From positions 1 through 64,000 of the forward strand of contig MU400705.1 in the NCBI GenBank assembly GCA_022578965.1: DNA of 64,000 nucleotides, read 5' to 3'. The position numbers and the translations under genes were made by a program. A model generated the notes under the pieces. It saw nothing but the letters and a program-made list of their open reading frames with translations. It was not told where the DNA came from and ran no database searches. Positions 52,915 to 63,668 of this stretch are shown here, piece by piece; within the stretch, counting starts at the first letter, position 1; every line of letters begins with the position of its first letter. Origin of the DNA: Xylaria sp. FL1777 (lineage: Eukaryota > Ascomycota > Sordariomycetes > Xylariales > Xylariaceae).

Positions 52915-54480
52915 GGTTTGCGCCATGTTGTTGTTTATAAAACGTAACCTATATAGTATTAAATTCTCTACATAAAGTTTGATCTTATTTATGTTGCATT
53001 AAAAACTGCAGCAGTAAAATCTATTAGTTATAAAAGCAATATAACGTACATGTATAGCTAGAAGTATATATAGCTTTTTTACTTACTATGATCTTTATAG
53101 CATACAGTAAGCGCGCTACTGCTTTTTACACTTACTTTAAACATAATACTTCTTTATTTTAACTATTTTATTACGCTTAGTTTTATAAAAGTTCACCGGT
53201 GCACTTTCTAAAAAGGATATAAATACCCAAAAAAACAATCGCAGTCCATGTAAGCACATCTAGCGTATGGTTTCGCCAAGCCAGTATCTACTCTTACGTA
53301 ACATCTTGCCATCCTCTAGGTTTGCTTAAAAACAGAAAGCTCGGAATCAGTAATGTTGTCCTTTTCGACGTTCGCCTAGCGCATGTTTGGGCCTTTGCCT
53401 TTCCAAACAAAAAAAGTAGGCCTAAAAGCCTAAAAAAACGAAGCCTTAGCAGGAAAAGCATTGGCCTACATATTATTCGTATTGCTAGCCGTAGTGTTCC
53501 GCCTTTTTTTAGCAGCTAAAAAAAATGCAAAAATGCATTGCTTGTCATAATAAAAGTACTAAGCCTAGCTTTACGAAAAAAATGTTCTAAGCGCCACAGT
53601 AGTTAATATAGCCTTCAAAAGCAGCAAGCTTTTCTTCATAAATCTGTACCTAGTAAAAGGTTTTTGCTTCTTTATATAAAATATAGCTATTTTGCTTCTG
53701 TTAGCACGTTATATATTATGCCTACTTTTATTAGCACATTAAAGATGCCGTAATTCCTTTCGTTAAATTGTTGGCCGCTGTTGCTACCTAGCCGTAATTA
53801 CTTTTGTTATATGTTATAACTGCTTTTGTTAGTATATTAATAGCTATTGCTATACTAGCTATGCTATTTTTCCACGCATTTACAAAATGCTTAGCATATA
53901 CAATTAGTAGAATATATAATTTTTTGCTTTATATTTTCTACATTATTTACCGATTTTTCCTACTAGAGTTCCTTTCTTCCAACCTTATCAAGCTTTCACT
54001 TCATCACGTAATTCTTGTTTATACTATATGTGTTATAAGTATAAAAACCCCATTGGAAAGATCTTAAAGCAAAGCAGAAAGTTGCTATACAAAGCAAATT
54101 ACCACACTTAAAAACTTTATATATACCCTTCTGCAGAAAGAGCTAATTGCTATCTTTTACTGCCTTTAAAATACAAGAAATCTCATAAATAAACAAGAAA
54201 AGCTTTTAGACCAGCGTAAAACAGCACAACACCAACGTAAAGCAGTACAAAAGCATCAGAAAACACATAGAATTACTTTGCTTTGCTTCCGTTAGCTCAC
54301 CGGTTTTATTGCCATTGCTTTTGTTCGTATGTTAGTTGTTAGTCTTCTGGAATTTTATAATGTTCTTCCGTCAAGCATTAAACTTAGCTTTTTAAAATAG
54401 CAGCAAAATAACTAGGTTAAGTATAGCATAACTGCTTTAGTTAGCACGTTAGTTCTGCTACCACAGCTTGTATTGCAAAG

Positions 54481-54837
54481 CTAGCTCCTAAGTAAAACCA
54501 TCATCACACTAAACTTAGAAGCAAAAGCATTTTTTGTTCTAAAATCCAAAACTAAAAAGATTGCTCGGTTTTTGTCTAGTTTTCTGCAGCAGCCCAAAAA
54601 AGATCTCCAATTTATAAAAGCAAAATAGCTTCTTTTCTTAATACGCAAGACTGTTTCTAATGGTTTCCGTCCTGCGTAGTACAGTCCTGGTGTTTTACAG
54701 CACAATATATATAAAAATAGCAAAAGGTATTTAGTAGGTTTGCTGTAGTCCAAAACGTAGAGATCTTTGGTTCTAAAAATGAAACAAGAGAAATTCCTTA
54801 GGTATTTTTTATTCTCTAGCAGCAGTTCAAAATGCAA
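54481..54837 (-). pseudogene. 118-codon minus frame within a repeat array
   Basis: Translation begins MHFELLLENKKYLRNF and contains SCFIFRTKDLYVLDYSK and NRAIFLVLDFRTK. The last echoes repeated peptides read from neighbouring units, so this may be a stretch of a repeat-containing protein. The corresponding frame stays open for 90 codons in B and 64 in A, which no other frame of the unit does. No domain recognised, no clear start context, and chance survival is possible. Confidence 0.25.
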
Positions 54838-55160
54838 AAATATCTGCTTCTAAAATACAACTTAAAAATATAGTAATCTTTGCTTCTTAACTAAAACTTC
54901 GGTTTTTAGCAACTTTTCAACAGCAGCCCAAAATCTTAACTTTAAGATCAAAACTAGAAAAATCGCTCGGGTTTTGTTAACTCTTCAGCAGTAGCTCAAA
55001 ATTTTAGCTTTAAAACCAAGACTTTAGTTTTTTTTAATTCTTCAGCAGCAGCCTACGATCTTAGCTTTAAGACATAAACTAAAGAAATTGCTCAGTTTTT
55101 CTCAACTCTTCTCTAGTAGCCCAAAATGCAAAGATCTTTGCTTCCAAAAACGAAATTATA
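54530..55160. repeat. 57/68-bp repeat array in copy C
   Basis: CAGCAGCCCAAAAT and variants occur at 54587, about 54817, 54921, 54989, 55046 and 55114. The last spacings are 68, 57 and 68 bp, differing by presence or absence of an 11-bp piece like AAATTGCTCAG. Each unit also has TTTAGCTTTAAAAC and a T-rich stretch. On the minus strand the units yield related peptides. Confidence 0.8.
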
Positions 55161-55190
55161 AAAAGCTTTAGTAATCGATATATTACCTAT

Positions 55191-55940
55191 CTTAAAACAA
55201 ATAAAGCTTACCGCTAAGTATATTCTATCTTATTTAAGTTGCTTCTTAAAAGAATCGCTAAGTAGGAATTTTGCCGTTTTATTATCTACTGCACTAGTAG
55301 TTAAGGCTACTATTTAGAAGCTAATGCAAGACTTCATATAGTTGTTTGCTACAGCTAATCAAGCCGCATTCAAGTTTTAAACACCCTTTGCTGTTTTATT
55401 ATCTACAGCGCTAATAATTAAAGCTACCATCCAAAAACTAGTGCTCCTTTGTTTTAAAACAAATAAAGCTTACTGCTAAGTATGTTTTATTCTATTTAGG
55501 TTGCCTTTTAAAAGAATTACCAAGTAGGAATTTTGCTGTTTTATTATTTATTGCACCTGTAATTGAAGCCACCATTCAGAAACTAGTGCTTTTTTGTCTT
55601 AAAACAAATAAAGCTTACTGCTAAGTATGTTTCATCTTATTTAGGTTGCCTCTTAAAAGAATTGCTAAGTAGGGATTTTGCTGTTTTATCATTTATAGCC
55701 CTAGTAGCTAAAGCTATCTTCGGAAAGCTAGTATAAGACCCTCTATAGTTGTTTACTACAGCCGATCAAGCTACAGCTAATTAAGCTACATTAAAGTTTT
55801 GCACCCTTTTGCTGTTTTATTATCTATAGCGCTAGTAGTTAAAGCCACCATCTAAAAGCTAGTGCAAGACTTCATATAATTATTTGCTGCAGCCGATTAA
55901 GCTGCAGCTAATTAAGCCGTATTTAAGTTTTGAACACCTA
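55191..55940. repeat. Modular array in copy C, five core modules
   Basis: The core TGCTGTTTTATTATYTAYAG followed by AATTAAAGCTACCAT occurs near 55268, 55389, 55536, 55680 and 55808. Between cores lie two module types, one with AACAAATAAAGCTTACTGCT and one with CAGCTAATTAAGC. Their changing order shows growth by duplication of composite blocks rather than a single period. Confidence 0.8.
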
Positions 55941-56347
55941 GCTTTTATGCGTAACAGATTAGCATTATGCTATATAAAACCGCTTAAAGAATAAGCTACC
56001 CGCTAGTCACTTGCTTTTTTAGCATTTCTTGTAAAGCTAAGCAGAAAATTCAATAAAAACAGAAAGTTCTTATATATACTAAGTTAGCTATTATAGCACC
56101 AGTAAAAAAAGTGTTCGCTTTTTTATATAAGAAAAAAAATATTGCTAAGTAGCTAGTCTTCCACAAGAACAGTTACTGTTGTTGTAAAATCTTAGCAAAA
56201 AAAGTATTAGCACTCGGAAAAAGTCAGGAGCGCAGGTTCTAGTAAATTTCTCCTTAAGCAAAGAGAGCTGCAATGTTGGCCTTATTATTATTACTTTTAA
56301 TTGTGTCCTAGGATCTGTATAAAAGTTAGAATTATAGAAACTGTGTT

Positions 56348-56568
56348 AAAATAAACAAAAAATACAATAAAAAAAAAGAAAAAAAAAGAAATAAAAAAGA
56401 AAAAAAATAAAAGATCAAAATACCTAAAGATAAAAAGAAATAAGAAATATAATAAGTAAATAAATCAATAGAAAAAATAGTAAATAAAAAGGATATAAAA
56501 TAAAGGAAATATATAAAATAAAAGAAATATATAAAATAGAAGAGATATAAAATAAAGAAGAAGTAGAA
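56348..56568. repeat. A-rich simple repeat in copy C
   Basis: AAAATAAAAGAAATATATAA-like units. The minus strand gives a long Phe/Tyr/Leu frame (56332-56748) that I regard as low-complexity translation. Confidence 0.75.
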
Positions 56569-57149
56569 ATTTAACCATATTAAGAGGACTTTCCGCATAG
56601 AATACCGCCACGAAATATCTTCCCAAACGTGACCAAAGTATAAAAAAAGCTTCCAAACGAAACTACAACATGCAAAACGCAACGGCAGAAACCTTCCCTG
56701 TAGTTCCTCCGCGCTTGCAAAATTCTCTACAAAAGCAAACATAAGCACAGAAAGTTAATTTACATCTACTTCCAAAAAAAAAAGTAATTGCTTTCTCGTA
56801 CTACTTGTAACAACAAATCTATTAGCATATCTAAGTAAGCATATAATTTCTAGTGCATGCGGCACCTTTAGTAACCTATATACGTAAGTAGTAAAACACC
56901 TCCAGCTTTTTTTCCCTCTTTGCCTTTGAACTTGTTGTAGTTACAGCATAGTTATGCTTCGTTTTTTTATTTTATTTTATTTTCGTTTATTCTTTTCTTT
57001 TCCTTTTTTAGTGTATATTTTTTTGCTATTCTTTTTCTACTATTTTGTTTCCTGTGTTTCTTCGATGCACCAAAACTACAAAGTACGTATGCCTTAACAA
57101 TAGATTTTAAAGCAAGGAAGTCTACAAAACAACTACCACCCTTATACCC

Positions 57150-57500
57150 TTGCCTTTCTCCCGCATAAAAGAAGTCCTAATACCGCACCGTAGCGCTAAC
57201 CTTAAATCATTCCACTATCTAACTAACCAAAGATTACAACAAAAAAATCTAGCTTTTTTTTCGATCTATATGCAACTAGCAACGCTCGTAGCAAGCATAC
57301 GTTTCGCCCCCTATCTGCGTTGCACTTTTTTATCGATGCTAGCAAAGAACACAGTCATAAACTATAACTACATACGCACACCTATTCCTCAACACATTCC
57401 CGTATATATACGCTATTCCTATCTAAAAGCTCTTCTTCTTAAAGAAACTACACGCTATAAGCCGTTTCGTAAGCCCAATTATCTCTTTTCTTCCTTTTAA
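57150..57500 (+). other. Unrecognised 116-codon frame
   Basis: Reads MPFSRIKEVLIPHRSANLK at the start and ends KPFRKPNYLFSSF before a stop. Composition is more balanced than most frames here, with Arg, Lys, Tyr, Gln and Asn, but both other copies are broken, there is no known domain, and it lies on the strand opposite the better remnant at 48375. A chance frame is the simpler explanation. Confidence 0.15.
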
Positions 57501-57748
57501 CCACATGTCCGAATAGTAAAGCAAAGCTAACCTCCCCTTAGCTATAGCAGTAAACTAAACTCTCCTTTACCTTTCTTTTACCCAAAAACTTTTAAGCTAT
57601 AGCATGTCTTATATTCGATTATTTTCTGTTGCTTTTCTAAGGTTTTCTCTTTGTCCCATGTATTAAATTCAACTAAAAAAAAAAAAACACGCTTTGTATC
57701 CATAATAAAAAAAAGCTTTTAGCCGCAATAAAAAATAAATTAAGAAAG

Positions 57749-57900
57749 ATTAAAAAGCAACACATATTATTTAAGCTGTTCGCGTATAAAAAAACAGAAA
57801 ATAGGTTCCGAAAGGTTAAAAAGCAACGCGTATTATTCGAGCTGTTTATTGTATAAAAGAACAAAAAAAGTATGTTCTGCAAAGTTCCAAAGCGAAGCCT
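57749..57900. repeat. 66-bp duplication in copy C
   Basis: TTAAAAAGCAACRCRTATTA followed by TTYRAGCTGTT at a 66-bp spacing, with a degenerate third unit. Confidence 0.7.
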
Positions 57901-57984
57901 ATGTACAAAAAGCCCCTCCATTCGTCCTAAGCAGCAACAGGTCTATAACACAAGAACGCATAGCAGTAGCAAGCCTAAGCAACT

Positions 57985-58420
57985 TCGTTAAGCACACCAT
58001 CAAAAGAGTGCATCAGCTGTTTTCTCTTCTATATATATAACACACAAAAAAACGCGTTGCTACAAAAAGCAAAAGCCACTTTGCTGCATATACTATTAAA
58101 AGTACATTAGCTGTTCCTTTCTCTTCAAACACACAGAACACACTAACGTATTGCTACAGCAACCCAAAGAGCAGCTTTATTCTAAACGCAAATAAGAGCA
58201 TATCTATTGTTTCTCCTTTTTTCCTATAGGTACCTAAGTACCTAAGTACATACTACAAGAACGTAGTATAGCAGTAAGCATAAGTAGCTTATATAAGTAC
58301 CCAATAAAAAATACATATATCTCTCCTTTCGTTTTTATACGCATAATTTATAAACGCATTGCTGCAAAAAGCATAAACACTTCCTTTGCGCACCCCATGC
58401 AAAATGCATCAGCTATTTCC
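57985..58420. repeat. Irregular array around CATYAGCTGTT, copy C
   Basis: The motif occurs near 58011, 58103 and, as CATCAGCTATTT, near 58406. Adjacent AACGCGTTGCTACAAAAAGC and AACGTATTGCTACAGCAA segments also repeat. Confidence 0.55.
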
Positions 58421-58455
58421 CTCGTCTTTTTTCCTACCACGGCTTATTTTGCCTT

Positions 58456-58672
58456 GCTGCAGATTTGCTCCTCTATAGACTATTAACTAAGCATCCTTTG
58501 CTTAAAGAACTCCGTTATCCATAAAAAAGCAGATCTATAGCTCTCAATAAGATCACCGTAAGCTAGCTTTACTTGATCTGCTTCTTTATTAACTGTTAAC
58601 TAAGCATTTTTTGCTTAAAAAACTCAATCGATAGTTAACATAAAAGTAAATCAATCAAAGCCAGCTCACAGT
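58456..58672. repeat. Nested inverted repeats in copy C
   Basis: Arms 58456-58479 and 58518-58541 pair with seven mismatches in 24, all C/T or G/A type. The same arms are perfect in saturated copy A. Confidence 0.75.
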
Positions 58673-58756
58673 AAACTTAACAACAGTAATTCATTCCTTT
58701 CCTACATAAACTACAAAAAAGAAAAAAGAATCCGCACTGCTGCAGCGCAGCTTCTT

Positions 58757-59194
58757 ACTAATAATGTTCCGTTCTCCCGTATTATCGTTCTCCTTTCTTC
58801 CCTCTATTCATCGCTTCCAAACGTCACCAATATACAAACAAAACATCACTAAAAACCGCAATCACAATAAACTCCTCAAATAATAACATAAACTAGTTCT
58901 GTCCTCCTATATTATCGTTTTTCTCTCTTCTTACCGTCTATCGCTTTAAAACGTTACTAATATATAAACAGAATATCCCCAAAAACCGCAATCACTATAA
59001 ACTCCTCGGATAATAACGTGGACTAAGCCAAAGTACTCTGCTCTGCAAGCTCATTACTAGCAACGTATTATCCTTCCATATTATTGTAATCATTTCTAAT
59101 ATTTATTGCTTTTAAATATTACCAATATAGGAACAAAATATCCCCAGAAGCTATAATCACTATAGCGTCCTCAAATAATAACGTAAACTAAATA
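58757..59194. repeat. Three-unit array of about 130-165 bp, copy C
   Basis: Units share AACGTYACYAATATA, ACCGCAATCACWATAAACTC and AAATAATAACRTAAACTA. The third is longer and more diverged, with CAAGCTCATTACTAGCAAC before it. Confidence 0.7.
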
Positions 59195-59385
59195 ACTCTG
59201 CTTCGCAAGCACTAGACATATCTCTGTGCCCAAGAAAAATGCTGCAGGCACCTGTCAAGGCGTTATAGTAAACTTGGTGTAAAAATAACTTGTTTTTAGC
59301 CACCCCCCTCCAAGTAAAGAAATTATCTAAATTGCTATAAAAGAACAACATCCAAAAACATACAGAAACAAACAAAGAAAATCCC

Positions 59386-59476
59386 GAAAGCGCCAATACT
59401 TAGCTAATAAGGAGCACCAAATAAAAGCCCAAAAGCGCTAATACTTAGCAAATTAAAAGCACTAAGTAAAAGCCCA
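59386..59476. repeat. 45-bp duplication in copy C
   Basis: AAAGCGCYAATACTTAGC, then AGCACYAARTAAAAGCCC, in two units 45 bp apart. Confidence 0.75.
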
Positions 59477-59717
59477 AGAAATAAAGCAGCAAACGCAGCG
59501 CCTTTATATTGCCGAAAACCCTAAAGTATTTACTAACTACTTGCGATCTCTTTGTTTGTCGTACTAGTACAAACAGCCGTTTTGATTGTTTTTTTCTTTC
59601 GTCTTAGATCAATGTTCTTTTATGCCCGATTCTCACCTTAACGCGCACAGCATAACTAATATAATCTTTAATACGATAGTCTGGCTTAAAGAGAACGCAA
59701 AAACAATGTAAAAAGTA

Positions 59718-59930
59718 ATAACGTTTTTACAAAACAAATAAAACGATTTTTACTAATTCCTTGCTAAGCCAAAGTGCTATAGAACAAATAAAACAAACAA
59801 CTATAATGCCTTGCTAAGCCGAGGTACTACAGAACAAATAAAACAAACACCCATAATGCCTTGCTAGGCCAAAGTGCTACAAAACAAATAAAACAAACAC
59901 CAATAATGCCTTAATAAGCCAAAGTGCCTA
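59718..59930. repeat. 50-bp minisatellite in copy C
   Basis: AAAGTGCTAT at 59771, GAGGTACTAC at 59821, AAAGTGCTAC at 59871 and AAAGTGCCTA at 59921, an exact 50-bp period. Each unit has AACAAATAAAACAAACA and ATAATGCCTTGCTAAGCC. Confidence 0.85.
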
Positions 59931-60313
59931 CTTCATATAAATTTATAAATGGTATATTAGTGTATTCCCAAAGTATATAGCAGAATATATGTCTATTTAC
60001 CACCAAGAACAACAAAAGTAAAACTAAAGCGAAGCCTTCCCATTGCAGTTGTTGTTCCAGGGATAACTCTCCTGCAGAAACTACTTCAAACGTGTAAAAA
60101 ATGCCTAATTGCACTAGCTGCTAAATGGATTAATGTTACTGTATACAGAAAAAACTAAACTTATTAGCTTAAGAAAAGCAAAAATGTAAGCTAACATAGT
60201 TTGCTACGCTATAAACCACATTTGTACATTTGTAAAAAAAACTAGACATAATCAATATTTTGTTTTTTCGAAAGATAGATTTGCAGTTACTAAACAGGTC
60301 TACGTACATAGAA

Positions 60314-60480
60314 AGTCCGCGTTATAAATATCACACAATCAAAAAGAAAAGGTTAAATAAAAAAACGCAAAAACTGCATTCTAAATATAACACTATAAAA
60401 AATAAAATGTTAGATACAAAACCGCAGAAACTGCGTTATAAATAGCACACTATAAAAAAGAAAATGTTAAATAAAAAACA
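60314..60480. repeat. 57-bp minisatellite in copy C
   Basis: CYGCRTTMTAAATA begins near 60317, 60374 and 60431 at a 57-bp spacing, followed by AAAATGTTARATA. Confidence 0.75.
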
Positions 60481-61656
60481 ATAAAAACTATAATCCGCAA
60501 TGTTCCGTATGCGCATGCTAATAAAAGCCTTCAGTAGCTTAAAAGAATTAGCTATAATATTGCTTATATTTGCCCTTTTCTTCTGTTTCTTACCCTTTGC
60601 TAATCCATGTATTAGTGCCAAAAATGCTAGCCATTGTTAAGTTTTTGTAGCAGTACGTCGCCTAGCTTTCAAATTTATAGCAAAAGAAGAAAATAAAGCA
60701 AAAGATCCTACAAGTATTAAATTTAGTATATTAATAATAGCAGAAGCATTTTAAGCTAACGTTTTAGTACTACGAAATAAAAAAACACTACTTCTTCCTG
60801 CTGTACCCTAATAACCCGTTATAGTGCTACAGCATAAAAGTTTTCGTAGCGGTCTTTTAGGGGCGCTAAAGAAAAAATTCCCACAAACATGTTCTACGTA
60901 CTAAGTTCAAGCGCTAGCCTTATTATAGCCGTTTATAGAATCGGTGTACTACCTATAGCTTTAGGCTTTAGCAATAAAATATAAGCAGAATCTGCGTTGT
61001 TTACTTATTGTGCCTCCTTATTTAAGCTAAAGAAATACTAGTCAACAAGCGCAAGCCAAAGTAAATCATTTGTGAATTCTAGTAAAAAAAGCAGCATTTG
61101 CAGCAAACCAAGCTTCTAGCGTTTAACATTCTGTTTCTTGTGTTTTTTGGTTCGCTCTGCGCAAACAGCATTATACGTTATTAAATTAAACACTTCGCAT
61201 ATTCTAGCACAAATTTCCGATTTGTTCTCATTTTATTTCTCGAAAAGGCTATTCCTAAAGTGCTCTAGGGGCTCCTAAGTACAGTCTTCTAGTAAAAAGC
61301 CAGCCCACTTAACGAAGTATTAAGAAGCACCAGGAATATCAAAATATAGTTATTCAGCCAAAACGTTGTTAACCTTCCATTCTTTGTTAGAGTACTTCTC
61401 CTCAGGATTCATAAAAGTTATAAAAAGATTATCCTTATCCTCGTCCTCGTTTTTGTCCTCGTTGTTTCTCTGCCAGAAAACATTTTTTGCTATAAAAACA
61501 AAACCTAGCAAAACCTTAGGCAACATGTTATAGTAGCAAGTAAAAGCAACTCCCGTTTACTAATAAAAAGAACTAAAAGTAGATATTAAAAACTACAAAC
61601 TCTTAAAATCAGCAGGAAAAAAAAAGTAATAAAATAAAAACTAAAAGTTATAAAGG

Positions 61657-61788
61657 ATGGCAGTAGCAGTAGCCGTAGTGCTAGCAGCAATAATAGCAGC
61701 AGTAATAGCAGTAGTAATAGCAGTAGTAATAACAGTGGTAATAGCAGTAATAATAGCAGTAATAATAGCAGTAGTGCATAAAAAATAA
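61657..61788 (+). repeat. AGC/AGT/AAT triplet tract, copy C
   Basis: About 40 near-identical triplets. From the ATG at 61657 one frame gives 43 residues almost wholly of Ala, Val and Ile (MAVAVAVVLAAIIAAV onward); the next frame gives Ser and Asn; the minus strand gives Leu. Such tracts occur inside fungal Ser/Asn-rich proteins, but flanking coding sequence is not evident, so I list it as a microsatellite. Confidence 0.75.
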
Positions 61789-62460
61789 ATGTAAATAAAT
61801 AGAAGTACCACTATGCAAGCATAGCAACAATAACAAAAAGTGCAGCTAGTTCTATTAAGCTGTTTTAAAAAGAATGTATTCCTTTGTTATGTTATATTAT
61901 TAACAAATCATTAAAAATAGTAGAATATATAGTTATGCTAGTAATAATACATTAATGTAATAAATAAATCGGAAAAGTTAAATAGCAAAAGTAACATATG
62001 TAAGAAAAGTAAAAAGTGTAGCCTAAAATATAGCAGAAAAGGTATAATACTGTTGTATGTTTGTAGATCGCAGCAAATGCCACCTTTCTGCCGTATCCCT
62101 ATTCGTAAAAATATGTTAGTATGTAAGTAAAAAAGCTAGAACTAATTACAAAAGTCTACAAAAGATCTAGGGCTACGTACTACCAAGTCGGTAAAAGCAT
62201 CCAAAACATATACCTTTGCCATCTATTTGCTCTCCCAGTGTTGCTTTAGTAAAAAAAAAAAAACCAGTAAAAAAAAAAGTCATTAGATATAACAAAGCAA
62301 ACTAAAAAATATAGTCGCTAAGGTAAATAATACTAAAATCGCAGTAAAAAAAGCCCTGCCAAAACAGGCCCGTAATCCCAACCGAAAAGTAACCCGAATC
62401 AGAGAGCCAAATGTATGCAAAACAGAAAAAAAAGTGTAGCTAAGTCCTAAGCGTTCCGTA

Positions 62461-62628
62461 CACCGAGTTACAACACTAAAAAAAGCAATTCACCACTAAG
62501 AAAACGCGTAGTTTTAATTTCTTTTCTATTTCTTGTGCTACACCGAGTTAAAACACTAAAAAAAGCAATTTACTACTGGAAAAACATATAAGGTTAATTT
62601 TCTTTCTATTTCTTGTGCTACACCGGGC
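62461..62628. repeat. 80-bp duplication in copy C
   Basis: CACCGAGTTA at 62461 and 62541, with CACCGGGCGA at 62621: two full 80-bp units and a third start. Both contain AACACTAAAAAAAGCAATT and end in TTCTTGTGCTA. Confidence 0.85.
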
Positions 62629-63026
62629 GAACTATACTATGTGCTAATTGCTTACGATGCTGCAATAAAAGCATTTTTCTTCCAGATGCAACGTGTATAT
62701 ATACAACAGCAAATTCTCTCAAATCCTAGGCACGCTAATAAACTATAATGCCTTCTCCACCAAGCGGTTGTTCGTCCAAAGCCCGGAACTAGCCCGTCTT
62801 TAGAGTGCAAAACCAGAAGAAAATCTTTAGGTCTTAGTAACGTCGCAACAGCACAGGAACAAAAAAAAGGCAACGCGTATCCTACCTATCGCCTAGTACC
62901 TACTACGATGTATAAGTCTAAAGCGTAATATAAGCTACAAACAGACTATATTGCATTACATTGCTATACTTATATACAAAAGGCGCTTTAGCTTAGTTGT
63001 AACGCCTTGCACTAAACCAAAAGCAA

Positions 63027-63050
63027 AAAAAAAGAAAAAAAAAAAAAAAA
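63027..63050 (+). repeat. A-rich run near right end of copy C
   Basis: A run interrupted by one G, equivalent to the pure A26 of copy A. The G in C and its absence in A follow the general G-to-A trend. Confidence 0.7.
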
Positions 63051-63268
63051 CCGAAAAAAACCAAGAAAACTAAAACGCGAAAGCAAGCAAAAAAAGCCAC
63101 AAGAACAAAAAACCTAGTACGCAAAATAAAACGTACTATAAATAGCCTATCGCTTTATTTTTTTACGATATACGTGCTAGGGAGACAAAGTAAACTCTAT
63201 AAGCTAAAACCTAACAAAAACGAAATAATCGTTAGCTACGCGTTTTCTGCTCTGTTTTTTTTTTAGCC

Positions 63269-63275
63269 GGTTAGG
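63269..63275 (+). repeat. Short telomere-like motif at right end of C
   Basis: GGTTAGG after a T run, in the place where the next unit's border would lie. Seven bases could match by chance. It is listed because its position and orientation agree with the three longer motifs. Confidence 0.3.
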
Positions 63276-63300
63276 AATTAAGAGAACATCGCTAGGCCTC

Positions 63301-63316
63301 GCCTTAAAAAAAAGGC
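63301..63316. other. Small hairpin
   Basis: GCCTT, six A, AAGGC. It looks like a bacterial terminator in shape, but there is no T tract after it and the context is eukaryotic, so no such role is proposed. Confidence 0.4.
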
Positions 63317-63395
63317 AGCATAAGCCACAATATAAACATTGCATCGCGCCTTTTGTAGAAATATAAAACCATAAGAAACCAAATAAGCTCATACG

Positions 63396-63409
63396 ATCTA
63401 ACGTTAGAT
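63396..63409. other. 14-bp perfect palindrome
   Basis: ATCTAACGTTAGAT in the right flank. Its ends read TCTAAC and GTTAGA, close to a telomere unit in inverted orientation, but this may be coincidence. Confidence 0.4.
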
Positions 63410-63613
63410 TACCTGGTTATTTAGCTTTTATGCTACAAGGGTTAAAAAAAAGCAGAACTCTAACCAAAAAAAAAAAAAGAAGCCATAAAAAAGAAAAACA
63501 ACCCTACAGAAATCGAAAAAAAAATAGGTAGTGTTTTTTTTTTTTTCTTGCTTATATAAGTAGTGTAGTGTGTATTGTGTATTGTACTACTATATTTTAC
63601 TGTTGCTATTGCT

Positions 63614-63668
63614 TTAAAAAAAAGAAAAAAAAAAAACAAAAAAAACAAAAAAAACAAAAAAAAACAAT
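63614..63668 (+). repeat. A8C microsatellite
   Basis: C residues at 63637, 63646, 63655 and 63665 separated by eight or nine A, after an A-rich tract. Period nine. Confidence 0.75.

Larger units (their letters stand above)
47515..63254 (-). repeat. Large tandem unit, copy C (full length, least mutated)
   Basis: Reference copy. About half of the bases in 47641-47700 are G or C, against roughly a fifth in the matching stretch of A. It still carries mutations of its own: A at 54609 and 54506 stands where B keeps G (43452 and 43349), so C is not the unmutated source. The right end is placed where similarity to the end of A stops, after TTTTCTGCTCTG. Between 49080 and 54480 I see no recognisable gene. 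The copy carries the palindrome, the 44-bp duplication and all arrays of A. Confidence 0.9.

Noticed and set aside
52123..54067. Short plus frames at 52123, 53322 and 53804
   Set aside because: Unrelated compositions, no domain, broken in A and B; judged chance frames.
56332..56748. 138-codon minus frame with long Phe/Tyr/Leu strings
   Set aside because: Most of it is translation of the A-rich simple repeat; only its first 50 codons look mixed, and no other copy keeps it open.
59160..62873. Minus frames of 60-80 codons at 59160, 59911, 60436 and 62652
   Set aside because: They overlap or lie beside minisatellites, share no recognisable domain, and are not open in copy A.
63301..63316. Intrinsic terminator
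   Set aside because: The stem is five pairs with no trailing T run, and the context is not bacterial.
63460..63657. 65-codon minus frame, and the 62-codon frame at 63204-63392
   Set aside because: The first is mainly poly-Phe from A-runs; the second straddles the border of copy C and unrelated flank, so it has no common ancestry as a gene.
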